Below the pieces are notes generated by a model that ran no database searches, was not told where the DNA came from, and worked only from the letters and a program-made list of their open reading frames with translations. Positions 43,302-50,545 of a stretch of 57,632 nucleotides of DNA are shown here, in pieces. A program made the translations under genes and the position numbers. Source of the stretch: a virus. The stretch spans positions 1 through 57,632 of IMG/VR virus record IMGVR_UViG_3300033553_000807; one strand, given 5' to 3'. Each line of letters begins with the position of its first letter. Position 1 is the first letter of the stretch.

Positions 43302-43738
43302 AAGTATTGTTTGTTATTGTTAAGTTCAATTTCAATTTGTTGCAAAATGGCTAAATCCCTTGGCTCCGGTAAATAGATCCCGGCTTCTTTGCTTGAGAAA
43401 TCCCTAAACCTGTTAATGGCCAAAGTCAATTCATCTTTTGTTACATCGGCCAGGCTTTTGTAAGAAGTCCTCACCTCGCCAGTTTTACGATTGATAAATT
43501 CAAATTCAAATATTGACGGATTCACCAATTTTTTAAAATATTCAAGTTTTATATATTCCAATGTTTCTCCGTATTCCAAGGCGAACCAACCCATGATTAA
43601 ATGCACATATTTTATTTGCGGATAGGTTTTTGAAACCTGCTTTTGTTTTAATTCAAATACCTTCTTCTTTTTAATGAAGTATTTAAGTTTGTCAACAGAC
43701 CGCTGCACATCAATTTCGTTGGATGGATTGTAGATCAT
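43298..43738 (-). CDS. NinB/Orf-like recombination protein
   Basis: 146 residues. The basic N-terminus with KKKVFELKQKQVSKTYPQ and the C-terminal SLADVTKDELTLAINRFRDF, SKEAGIYLPEPRDL follow the NinB layout: a Ser/Thr-x-L-TKDEL helix then a Pro-rich end. NinB/Orf assists RecT/Red recombination by binding SSB-coated ssDNA. Context with RecT supports it; sequence similarity is moderate. Confidence 0.55.
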   Translation of the reverse strand: MIYNPSNEIDVQRSVDKLKYFIKKKKVFELKQKQVSKTYPQIKYVHLIMGWFALEYGETLEYIKLEYFKKLVNPSIFEFEFINRKTGEVRTSYKSLADVTKDELTLAINRFRDFSSKEAGIYLPEPRDLAILQQIEIELNNNKQYL

Positions 43739-43748
43739 TTAGTTTTAT

Positions 43749-44249
43749 TTACTTATGGATAGAGCCTCCTGATAACTCACATAAAAATTTCAACACGCCT
43801 TCCATTTCAGGATTTCTAAAAGCGTGAGATAAACAATTAACGGGAGATGATAGATTATGACTGTTGGTTTTAATGTGTTCATCACAAGCTTTAGAGGTAA
43901 AAAAAGCATTTTCCAATACATTTTCATAATCATAATTTACTTTTCTGTAACCTGCACATTCAAGGATAACTTCTATTTCATAATCTTCAAGTTCGTTGAA
44001 TTCTGACGTGTCTTCATCCCATTCTCTGTAATCATTTACGGCTTCTTCAATTTCTTCATCAGTTTTAAGTAATGCGCCATCACAAAACCAAGCTTCGGTT
44101 CCGTTTCCTTCGGGAACAGCAATCTGCCTTTTAGTTTGAATTTGGAAAAAATAAGGCATTGCAGTACCTCTATGATCTTGGGTATTTAATTCCTTAGATA
44201 GTTCTATTAAAAAATTATAAGTTTCGTCACTTACCTCTATTATTTTCAT
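43749..44249 (-). CDS. Conserved phage protein, unknown (166 aa)
   Basis: 166 residues, acidic. Segment YFFQIQTKRQIAVPEGNGTE and CDGALLKTDEEIEEAVNDY recur in many Bacteroidota phage/prophage early proteins. C-terminus is helical with single Cys/His. No function assigned. Ends 10 bp before the NinB-like gene. Confidence 0.55.
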   Translation of the reverse strand: MKIIEVSDETYNFLIELSKELNTQDHRGTAMPYFFQIQTKRQIAVPEGNGTEAWFCDGALLKTDEEIEEAVNDYREWDEDTSEFNELEDYEIEVILECAGYRKVNYDYENVLENAFFTSKACDEHIKTNSHNLSSPVNCLSHAFRNPEMEGVLKFLCELSGGSIHK

Positions 44250-44269
44250 CTTAAATTATTTTTGGTTTT

Positions 44270-44302
44270 AAAAAACCACCCTTTCCTCATAAAAAAGGGT
44301 GG
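44270..44302 (-). terminator. Terminator after the MBL-fold gene
   Basis: 9-bp arms CCACCCTTT and AAAGGGTGG with A-run on the left (a U-run for leftward RNA). It divides the RecT/MBL transcript from the downstream recombination genes, though read-through is possible. Confidence 0.8.
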
Positions 44303-44359
44303 AAAATTGCTATGAAAAAGATTGACAGTTTAACCCTCCACCTGCCAAGGATTTTTTAA

Positions 44360-45097
44360 TTAAAAAGGTGTTTTATTAAAATTTAAACTGGTTCCGTTGC
44401 TGGCCACAGTCACTGTTTTTCCTGTTGCACTTTCAACAGCTGCTTTAAATTCAATTTCGTTGCTGTTGCTATCACTTAAATGGATAAGCACAATGTTGTT
44501 TACTTTTGACAAGTCATTTGCTGACAAGGTGGTAAGGCAATTTTCCAAAGACATATGGCTTTTAAGAATTCTGTTTCTTAAAAATTCCTTTCCGCTTTCG
44601 GCTCCAAACTTTTTATCAATAATTTTTTTGGAGTAATTGGCTTCAATAATAATGTTGTGAATGTTATTAAAAGTATAGGCACAGTAAAAGGTGTCGGTTA
44701 AAAAAAGCACGTTACCGCATTCATTGTGCTTAATTATAAATCCAAAAGGTTCTGCAGCATCATGATGAACATCAAAAGGCATTACTGTAAAATTGCCAAT
44801 GGCAAAGGCTATTTTATTTTGCATCGAAATTGCACGATGATTTTCAATTTGTAATGCCTTAAATGTTCCGGCAGATGCGTACACGTTAATTCCTGATTTT
44901 ATCACTTCATTTATGCTCTTGGCGTGATCCATATGTTCGTGCGTTACAAGACATCCACAAACTTTTGAAACATTAAAATTTAAAGCTTGTTTAATGGATT
45001 GAACATTTACACCACACTCAATTATAAGAGCTTCATTCTCATTCTCAAGAATGTAACAATTACCTTTACTGCCTGTGCCTATTACTTTTAAATTCAT
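44360..45097 (-). CDS. MBL-fold metallo-hydrolase of the RecT module
   Basis: 245 residues. Metal-binding motif HEHMDH (53-58), downstream D134-type FLTDTFYC and a C-terminal IHLSDSN. Beta-lactamase-fold proteins are often encoded next to phage RecT and may act as the nuclease that produces ssDNA. It overlaps the recT gene by TAATG. No lambda-type exonuclease was found, so this is the best candidate. Confidence 0.85.
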   Translation of the reverse strand: MNLKVIGTGSKGNCYILENENEALIIECGVNVQSIKQALNFNVSKVCGCLVTHEHMDHAKSINEVIKSGINVYASAGTFKALQIENHRAISMQNKIAFAIGNFTVMPFDVHHDAAEPFGFIIKHNECGNVLFLTDTFYCAYTFNNIHNIIIEANYSKKIIDKKFGAESGKEFLRNRILKSHMSLENCLTTLSANDLSKVNNIVLIHLSDSNSNEIEFKAAVESATGKTVTVASNGTSLNFNKTPF

Positions 45098-45966
45098 TAG
45101 AATTGTGGTCCTGATGTTACTGGTTCAACAACTTCTTCGATATTTTCTTCAATTTCATTTTCAAGACTGTATTCAGTTTCGTCTAAAACAACTTCTGAAT
45201 CAATGTACAAAGTTTCTTTGTTGGCTTTTTGTTTTACCTCATTATCAACATAAGCAGCTGTAGTATCGGTAATTTCAATTTCTTCAAATAGATCACTGTC
45301 ATCAGAACTTCCAATCTTTGTTTTTAACAATCTTGAAACCACTGTTTTCTTAGCCATTTCATCAGGAAAATTTATATGTGCTGGTGAAGTTCCTTTTGCT
45401 TTTCCCATTGCCCAGGCACTTCTAATTTGAATCATATTCATTACCTCAGCATCTGTAGTTTCATCATTAAAAATGGCGATGGCATAAGCGCCTTTCACTT
45501 TTTGCGGATTGATGTTTTCAAATTTCTGCTCGTGCTTTGTAATGTTTTTCCTTCCGGTTTTAAAATCAAAACCATATTCGAAAACATCACCTTCATAAAT
45601 GGCAATGGCCACAATGTCTTTAATATTAGCAACTCTTTTACCAACTGCCATTGTTCCCATATAGCTGCGTTGCATCACCAGTTTATTGCCATAAACGATG
45701 TAATAACATTGTTTTTTTGAAGGTGATAAGCCTTGTAATACAGTATCCAATAATGCGTTCGCGATACTTTCTTTGCTACAAACTTCCAAAGCCGGACGTT
45801 TGTTCATATCAACAGTTTCCTGCAATATTAAAAAGGCGCTTCTTAAGGCGTTCTCGGCACTATAGCTTTCTGGAAGTTTTAAACCTCCCTCGGTTGTAAA
45901 CTGATCTACTTTGGTTAAGACTGAACCAACTGTGTCTTCTGTAAATTTTTTAATTTGTGTGCTCAT
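45097..45966 (-). CDS. recT: RecT single-strand annealing protein
   Basis: 289 residues. Recognisable RecT core: ALLDTVLQGLSPSKKQCYYI, QRSYMGTMAVGKRVANIKDI, FINPQKVKGAYAIAIF-like FENINPQKVKGAYAIAI, and the KKTVVSRLLKTKIG basic patch. Acidic C-terminal tail (EEIEENIEEVVEPV). It anneals complementary ssDNA during phage recombination and replication. Followed at once by the MBL-fold gene. Confidence 0.93.
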   Translation of the reverse strand: MSTQIKKFTEDTVGSVLTKVDQFTTEGGLKLPESYSAENALRSAFLILQETVDMNKRPALEVCSKESIANALLDTVLQGLSPSKKQCYYIVYGNKLVMQRSYMGTMAVGKRVANIKDIVAIAIYEGDVFEYGFDFKTGRKNITKHEQKFENINPQKVKGAYAIAIFNDETTDAEVMNMIQIRSAWAMGKAKGTSPAHINFPDEMAKKTVVSRLLKTKIGSSDDSDLFEEIEITDTTAAYVDNEVKQKANKETLYIDSEVVLDETEYSLENEIEENIEEVVEPVTSGPQF

Positions 45967-45988
45967 TTTTTGAAATATTTATGTTTAA

Positions 45989-46228
45989 TTATTTGTCCTC
46001 AACTTTTATAATTATGTCACACCATTCTGCAACCCAATCAATAGGAGTTCCATCCTTAGATTTTATAATAATAGAATTATTGTCACCTGGTACATAGTCC
46101 AAAACTTCACTTTCCCCCCAAACCATACCTGATACACTATGAACTTTTATTATATCTCCTTTTCTTTTCCCATAATACCTATCCCGATTTTCGTTATCCC
46201 AAATAGGTTTTAAATTTTCTTTTTTCAT
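45989..46228 (-). CDS. Small protein (79 aa), recombination module
   Basis: 79 residues from the ATG at 46228, which forms TAATG with the ATPase stop; longer starts overlap. Contains short beta strands (DIIKVHSVSGMVWGESEVLD; WVAEWCDIIIKVEDK), perhaps a small beta-barrel. Not recognised. Confidence 0.55.
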   Translation of the reverse strand: MKKENLKPIWDNENRDRYYGKRKGDIIKVHSVSGMVWGESEVLDYVPGDNNSIIIKSKDGTPIDWVAEWCDIIIKVEDK

Positions 46229-48240
46229 TACGCTACTCTTAAAGTTTTGTCGGGTTTTGATACTATTAGGTTCACTATTTGTGATTTGCATTCAATAATA
46301 TTGATGACACTTTCCCGGTTGTCAATAAATATTGGTGCTGTAATTTTGTAGTACTCGCAAAGTGTATTTATAATGTCTAAGCCGGCATTAATTTTGCTTG
46401 CAGTATTGGCATCAGAAAAAGGAACGCCATCAATTAAAGTGTGGCAGCATTCAACCTCAGCGCCATTAATTTGAGTTTCAAACAATTTGAATTTTACAAA
46501 ACTGAATTTCTCATTGATTAATGATTCCAACGTGTCAATTTTCTTTTTGATGAAATTTTCAATAGTATATTGTTCTTTTTCTAAATCTGAAATTTCCTGA
46601 GCCAATGTAGATTCCTGACTTTGCAATTCTTCAACACGTTTGTTTGAAACTTTAATTTGATCTTCAATAGCCAGGCTTTTATTTATTTCAGCTATTTCAG
46701 CTTCAACAGAAGATTTTGCAGTTTTTAAATCATCAATATTGATGGTTTCCTGATTTTGCAATTGAACTTCTTTCTTAGAAAGTTCAAGTTTAATGTTTTG
46801 GTAATCGGTATTTTTAGCCAGTTCACTTTTTATCAGATCATCAACGTTTACCGTTTCTTTTTTTTCAGATGGTTCTATTGAATATCTTATTTTTTCTTCA
46901 ATGTTTATGATTTCAAGTGAAGCTGTGTTTACACTTTCATTGCCGTTTTTAATTCTGATTTTTAGGCCCGAAATTTCATTTTCAACAGCCACCCTTTGCT
47001 CAGCCAACGATTTACCTTCTGCGTTAATTTTAACCAGATTTTCATTTTTCTTTTTGATGAAGTTTGATTGTAATTCTGTTTTTTTAGCTTCAACATCACT
47101 TGCTTCAAAATCTCTTTTGCAGGTTGGGCACGCAAAATGCTCATTCTCAAAATTTAATTGTTTGGCGTTTTCAGTTTCCCATCCAACTCTTTTAATTGCT
47201 ATTGCTTTTGTGAAATAAAGTTCATTAAGTTCTAATCCTTGTAGCTTTAACTTTAAGGATATTAACCCACTTTCATACGATTGCAATTCTCCTTTTTTAG
47301 TGGCCAGTTCTTTGGTTAAATTGTCAACTTCCGATGTTCCGGTTTGAATAGATCTGCCAACAGTTTGTTTTGTTTCAAACTCAATATTTTGAAGTTTGCT
47401 TTTTAATTCATAAACCTCATTTGCAACGGCATTTCTTCTATTTAAAATTTCATCGAAAGCTTTTGTTTTGTCATCAATTTGAGACTGGATTTCATCGGCA
47501 GATTTTACCAATACCGCTTTATCTTTTTTCAACTGTTCAAAATCAAGAGCTACAGGCGTATTTCTTGAAACTTCATCTACTCTGGTAGGAATTGATTTAA
47601 TATTGTCATTTAATAGTTTACGCTTGGCTGCCAATTGTTTTTTGTACTCGTCTAAACTTTTGTTGGTTAACTTCGCCATTAACTCGGTAAACATTTTATC
47701 GTTTCCGGCAATTTCAGCATCACTTACATTTCCAACTATTTCAATTAAGGCGCTTCTTTTATCCTGCCATTTCAATGAATTAAAAGCCAATGGATTCGTG
47801 ATCATTTTAAAAACCGATTCGTCTAAAATGGTTGCGATTTTTTCCTGGAATTCTTTTTGCTGTTTTGGCACATCATTCCAAAAATATTCAGTTACATTCC
47901 CGGAGAATTCAGCATCCAATGAACCTCTTTTCTTTACCCAGTTTTCTTTTAAGATTCTTTTAATAATAACTTCCTCGCCGTTTACATCAAGAACCGCTGA
48001 AACCTCGTGTTCTATTTGAGGGATTACTTTATTATTTTTATCGAGTGTTTTAATTTCGAAATCCTTACGGTCTGTGCTGTCTTTTCCAAACATCAGCCAC
48101 GTAAAAGCATCGAAGATTGTAGTTTTACCAATACCATTGTCACCAAAAATATTAGTGACATGGTTAAAATTGATCGTTTGATTTCTTAACCCTTTAAAGT
48201 TTATCAGGTTAATTTGTTTGATGGCAATTGAATTTTCCAT
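46228..48240 (-). CDS. Rad50/SbcC-like AAA ATPase
   Basis: 670 residues. Walker A GDNGIGKT (33-40), long coiled coils, a zinc-hook CPTC at 371-374 (CPTCKRDF) in the middle, and a C-terminal Walker B-type segment at ~635-640 (APIFIDNRES). This is the SMC/Rad50 layout used in dsDNA-end processing. Next to RecT and an MBL-fold protein, it could replace SbcC in an end-resection complex. Shorter than cellular Rad50 (~1300). Confidence 0.88.
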   Translation of the reverse strand: MENSIAIKQINLINFKGLRNQTINFNHVTNIFGDNGIGKTTIFDAFTWLMFGKDSTDRKDFEIKTLDKNNKVIPQIEHEVSAVLDVNGEEVIIKRILKENWVKKRGSLDAEFSGNVTEYFWNDVPKQQKEFQEKIATILDESVFKMITNPLAFNSLKWQDKRSALIEIVGNVSDAEIAGNDKMFTELMAKLTNKSLDEYKKQLAAKRKLLNDNIKSIPTRVDEVSRNTPVALDFEQLKKDKAVLVKSADEIQSQIDDKTKAFDEILNRRNAVANEVYELKSKLQNIEFETKQTVGRSIQTGTSEVDNLTKELATKKGELQSYESGLISLKLKLQGLELNELYFTKAIAIKRVGWETENAKQLNFENEHFACPTCKRDFEASDVEAKKTELQSNFIKKKNENLVKINAEGKSLAEQRVAVENEISGLKIRIKNGNESVNTASLEIINIEEKIRYSIEPSEKKETVNVDDLIKSELAKNTDYQNIKLELSKKEVQLQNQETINIDDLKTAKSSVEAEIAEINKSLAIEDQIKVSNKRVEELQSQESTLAQEISDLEKEQYTIENFIKKKIDTLESLINEKFSFVKFKLFETQINGAEVECCHTLIDGVPFSDANTASKINAGLDIINTLCEYYKITAPIFIDNRESVINIIECKSQIVNLIVSKPDKTLRVA

Positions 48241-48277
48241 AATTTTGAAGTATTAATTAAACTTGTTTTTGGTTTGG

Positions 48278-48302
48278 CCACTGTTACAGCAGTGGTTTTT
48301 TA
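48278..48302 (+). terminator. Rightward-facing hairpin in a leftward operon
   Basis: CCACTG and CAGTGG with TTTTTT on the right. It would stop rightward transcripts, but all genes here run leftward. It may terminate antisense RNA from the immunity region, or be a fortuitous hairpin. Confidence 0.4.
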
Positions 48303-48373
48303 TTTAAAAGAGGACGTTTTCAATATAAATTACCAACCCCTTGATATTTAAATTTTCCGCCCTCTTTTTCTTA

Positions 48374-48580
48374 CTAATGCTTACTTTTTTTAAAATATTC
48401 TCTATAAAAGTTTTCAAGTTGAATTTTTAATTGGTACCCAACTGTTGTAATTATTGTCACATTTGCTAATAAGATTATTATAAAAACCGGTATTGAAATT
48501 TCTACTGTTCTAATCAAGTAAATTGAAGCGGTTGGTACGGACGCAATCATAATTATTGCTTTTGTGATTAAATTTTTCAT
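48374..48580 (-). CDS. Small membrane protein (68 aa)
   Basis: 68 residues from the ATG at 48580 (the longer open frame starts inside another small gene). Two hydrophobic stretches: KAIIMIASVPTASIYLI and IPVFIIILLANVTIITTVGY, then a basic amphipathic end (NFYREYFKKSKH). Function unknown. It follows a 35-residue membrane protein gene; the pair might form a complex. Confidence 0.55.
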   Translation of the reverse strand: MKNLITKAIIMIASVPTASIYLIRTVEISIPVFIIILLANVTIITTVGYQLKIQLENFYREYFKKSKH

Positions 48581-48584
48581 ATTT

Positions 48585-48692
48585 TTAGTATTTAATGCCT
48601 TTAACTGAAAGGTTATACACCAATAAGGCAAAGCCAATTATGGCAATTATGGTTAAGATTAAGTTTGTGCCTGAAAGAATTTTGTTTAGCAT
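48585..48692 (-). CDS. Very small membrane protein (35 aa)
   Basis: 35 codons: MLNKILSGTNLILTIIAIIG-type N-terminus, followed by LALLVYNL and a short basic end (SVKGIKY). A single membrane helix. It ends 5 bp before the next small membrane protein. Early gene of unknown function. Confidence 0.5.
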   Translation of the reverse strand: MLNKILSGTNLILTIIAIIGFALLVYNLSVKGIKY

Positions 48693-48717
48693 TTTATAAT
48701 TGAGTTTAGCTTAATGA

Positions 48718-48978
48718 TTAGTTTTTGGATAAATTATTTGAAAGGAGTCCTTCTTTAATAAGGTAATTAACTACTTTTTTAAGATCTGGATATGTAATTT
48801 GAATACCACATCTATACATTTCTAAATTAAGTAAATAGAGTGTTTTTACTTCTATTGCTAAGAAAACGCACAAAATACAATCCATTAAATAGGCGGTGTC
48901 TTCTGTTAAAATAACATTGTCTTTTTCGTCAAATAATCCATCATTTTTGACTCTAAGTAAGTTTTTTAATATTTTCAT
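48718..48978 (-). CDS. Hypothetical early protein (86 aa)
   Basis: 86 residues from the ATG at 48978, in TAATG with the previous stop. MKILKNLLRVKNDGLFDEKD, a hydrophobic middle (YLMDCILCVFLAIEVKTLYL) and LKKVVNYLIKEGLLSNN. Possibly a small membrane-proximal or helical regulator. Not recognised. Confidence 0.5.
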   Translation of the reverse strand: MKILKNLLRVKNDGLFDEKDNVILTEDTAYLMDCILCVFLAIEVKTLYLLNLEMYRCGIQITYPDLKKVVNYLIKEGLLSNNLSKN

Positions 48979-49130
48979 TAGTTCCATTGATAAAGGTTTG
49001 TGAACATTCTTGTAAGAGCTTCTGTCACATAAGTTTTTCGGTTGGTTACGGTGATTTCAATAACACCGTCGGGTCTTTTCTCTTGAATTGCAGTAATGCC
49101 TGTTGCTAAGGGTTTAAAGGTTTTTACCAT
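48978..49130 (-). CDS. Small early protein (50 aa)
   Basis: 50 codons from MVKTFKPLATGITAIQEKRP to LTRMFTNLYQWN. Beta-type centre (GVIEITVTNRKTYVTEAL). It couples by TAATG to the following gene. Unknown; the early position suggests host-takeover or regulation. Confidence 0.55.
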   Translation of the reverse strand: MVKTFKPLATGITAIQEKRPDGVIEITVTNRKTYVTEALTRMFTNLYQWN

Positions 49131-49136
49131 AATGTT

Positions 49137-49313
49137 TTAGTGTTTTACTAATAATTTGATTAAATGATTCATTGCTTGTTCATCGGTAACTAATTGGTTT
49201 TTTTTGCGTGGTTTTTTTACGCCCTGCAAATCCTTTTCAAGTTGGTCTAACAACTTAAATTGCTCCTCTTTTGAAAGAGATTTTACAATTGGATATACAG
49301 TTTCAGCAATCAT
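49137..49313 (-). CDS. Small early protein (58 aa), helical
   Basis: 58 codons beginning MIAETVYPIVKSLSKEEQFK and containing LLDQLEKDLQGVKKPRKKNQ then MNHLIKLLVKH. This matches the short helical regulators with KLLDQL that accompany many Bacteroidota mobile elements. Start in TAATG with the preceding gene. Confidence 0.55.
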   Translation of the reverse strand: MIAETVYPIVKSLSKEEQFKLLDQLEKDLQGVKKPRKKNQLVTDEQAMNHLIKLLVKH

Positions 49314-49531
49314 TATTCAGCGATAACCTTATTTTGGCACTTGATATAATTTTGCATAAACTCGATTAAGTTTTCCTGAACTTTATATTTTTCAGGAATT
49401 TCAAAACGATAGAACCATCCAATTCTTACAGTGCTTGGTTGTACTTTAAATTCTTCGCCAACTTTATTTCTAAAATCTTCCTGGTCCTTAATTTGTTCGT
49501 ACAAACTTTTTATGTTGTCAATTTTTGTCAT
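49313..49531 (-). CDS. Small early protein (72 aa), HTH-like
   Basis: 72 residues from the ATG at 49531; an alternative ATG 21 bp upstream would overlap the previous gene by 14 bp. NIKSLYEQIKDQEDFRNKVG, then EEFKVQPSTVRIGWFYRFEI has an HTH flavour (VQPSTVRI). Possible Cro-like or antirepressor role, inferred only from size and position. Confidence 0.5.
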   Translation of the reverse strand: MTKIDNIKSLYEQIKDQEDFRNKVGEEFKVQPSTVRIGWFYRFEIPEKYKVQENLIEFMQNYIKCQNKVIAE

Positions 49532-49538
49532 TATGTTG

Positions 49539-49712
49539 TTATTTAATTTCATTGTAAATTGTTTCTAGGGCTTTCTGTTCGGCACCGCTTAAATAATCTT
49601 GTTTTATTGGAGCTTCCGAAATGCCAATAATTTTTGTTAAAGCTGAAGTAAGATCTTTTGAATCTTGCTCTGTTAATTCTATTCTGAGAATTAGTTCTTT
49701 GGTGATTTTCAT
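49539..49712 (-). CDS. Small early protein (57 aa)
   Basis: 57 codons, MKITKELILRIELTEQDSKD to AEQKALETIYNEIK. Helical with hydrophobic heptads. It overlaps the first early gene by ATGA. A competing frame (49549-49752) is its shadow. Not recognised. Confidence 0.55.
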   Translation of the reverse strand: MKITKELILRIELTEQDSKDLTSALTKIIGISEAPIKQDYLSGAEQKALETIYNEIK

Positions 49713-49924
49713 AAACAAATGATGTTTTTTGATTTTCTATAGTATTCAACAAATTGTCCTTTTGACAGTGAACTTATACTGTATCGTTTTTTGTTATTGT
49801 CATAACTTCTGCCATTTAAATGGTAAGTAGTTGGATGAACGTGATAATAAACTTCTGATGTTGTTTGAGAATTAAGCTGCGTTAATCCTAAAATAATTCC
49901 GATTGATCTAAGTATTGTTTTCAT
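49709..49924 (-). CDS. First early gene: small exported/membrane protein (71 aa)
   Basis: 71 residues from the ATG at 49924 (the longer frame begins with TTG). The N-terminus MKTILRSIGIILGLTQLNSQ looks like a signal peptide or a short membrane anchor, then a Tyr/His-rich region (EVYYHVHPTTYHLNGRSYD). First gene after the repressed leftward promoter, so made earliest after induction. Function unknown. Confidence 0.5.
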   Translation of the reverse strand: MKTILRSIGIILGLTQLNSQTTSEVYYHVHPTTYHLNGRSYDNNKKRYSISSLSKGQFVEYYRKSKNIICL

Positions 49925-49941
49925 AATTTTCAAGTATCTAT

Positions 49942-50032
49942 TAATTTTCAAAATGTATTTTTACGTATCTTTGTTGTAGCACATTACAAATATACAATAC
50001 ATTTTGAAAAGTACAAAACATAATGTAAAGTA
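49942..50032. promoter_or_regulatory. Divergent early/lysogeny promoters with repressor operators
   Basis: Leftward: -33 TTTG (50014-50017), 19-bp spacer, -7 TATATTTG (49987-49994), a consensus Bacteroidota promoter. Rightward: -7 TATCTTTG (49966-49973). A 15-bp element ACATTTTGAAAAGTA and variants occurs at 49999-50013, 50018-50032 (offset 19) and, inverted with one change, at 49942-49956. Two copies overlap or abut the leftward -33/-7, the third the rightward -33 zone. Probable operators for the XRE repressor; a fourth copy is at 50531-50545. Confidence 0.65.
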
Positions 50033-50037
50033 TTTTA

Positions 50038-50062
50038 ATTATTTATAATGATTCTAAATAAA
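50038..50062. promoter_or_regulatory. Degenerate copy of the late-operon palindrome
   Basis: Compared with the 25-bp palindrome at 7366-7390, the left half matches 10 of 12 and the right half (ATTCTAAATAA) 11 of 12. It ends 2 bp before the ATG at 50065, in the leader of the first rightward gene. It would let the late regulator sense or affect lysogeny transcription. Confidence 0.5.
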
Positions 50063-50064
50063 CT

Positions 50065-50280
50065 ATGGAAAAAAGAATAGAGCGTATTGAAAAAGAGTTG
50101 GAAGTTATGCGCAATGCTTTCAAACAAACAGAAGCATTTATTAAGAGTGATGCTGAAAAAACAGCTGCTTTAACATTGTTTACTAAAACAATTGTGCAGT
50201 TTATGAAAGACACTCACAAAAGTATTAAAGACCTCCAAAATTCTTATGTCGCTATGAGTAAAAGCAATAAACGTCAATGA
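50065..50280 (+). CDS. Coiled-coil protein (71 aa), lysogeny region
   Basis: 71 residues, charged helix throughout (RIERIEKELEVMRNAFKQTE; KTAALTLFTKTIVQFMKDTH). First gene of the rightward lysogeny region and downstream of the operator array. Could bind or regulate the repressor. No family. Confidence 0.55.
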   Translation: MEKRIERIEKELEVMRNAFKQTEAFIKSDAEKTAALTLFTKTIVQFMKDTHKSIKDLQNSYVAMSKSNKRQ

Positions 50281-50331
50281 ATTTATTAAGATCTAGTTAT
50301 TAATAATTAAATAAAAAAGAGAATTTTAGGC

Positions 50332-50490
50332 CTATAATTTACCTAAGCATTTTTTTAGTTTTTGAATTGATTTTTTAAATTTTTTATTCAATTTGATTGC
50401 TTTTTTTATGCTTTTAGCATAATCATCACCCCAGCTTAAAGCTTCTTTTGAAATAATGTCATCTCTTGTAATCAGTTTGTTTTTTGGCAT
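50332..50490 (-). CDS. Mini-protein resembling the tape-measure N-terminus
   Basis: 52 residues from the ATG at 50490: a short Lys-rich lead, then ITRDDIISKEALSWGDDYAK and a basic tail. It aligns with the tape-measure N-terminus (ITRKQVIEDEALNWGAEYQK) at 18 of 36 positions without gaps. It lies leftward between two rightward lysogeny genes, with its own -7 box (50519-50526) overlapped by a repressor operator. A truncated decoy of the tape measure could interfere with tail assembly or DNA entry; this is inference. It could also be a relic. Confidence 0.6.
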   Translation of the reverse strand: MPKNKLITRDDIISKEALSWGDDYAKSIKKAIKLNKKFKKSIQKLKKCLGKL

Positions 50491-50518
50491 AATAGAATTT
50501 TTAGAATTAAATTTTTCA

Positions 50519-50545
50519 CAAAAATACAAAACAAAATGAAAAGTA
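50519..50545. promoter_or_regulatory. Operator between mini-tape-measure gene and repressor
   Basis: ACAAAATGAAAAGTA (50531-50545) is a variant of the 15-bp repeats at 49.9-50.0 kb. The longer block 50525-50545 differs from 50012-50032 at only 2 of 21 positions. It contains the repressor ATG (50536) and abuts a leftward -7 box TATTTTTG (50519-50526). Suggests repressor autoregulation and co-control of the mini-gene. Confidence 0.6.

Noticed and set aside
49549-49752. Leftward 67-codon frame between early genes
   Set aside because: It overlaps a 57-codon frame (49539-49712) that links to both neighbours by stop/start overlaps. Its composition (NHQRTNSQNRINRARFKRSY) is typical of a shadow frame.
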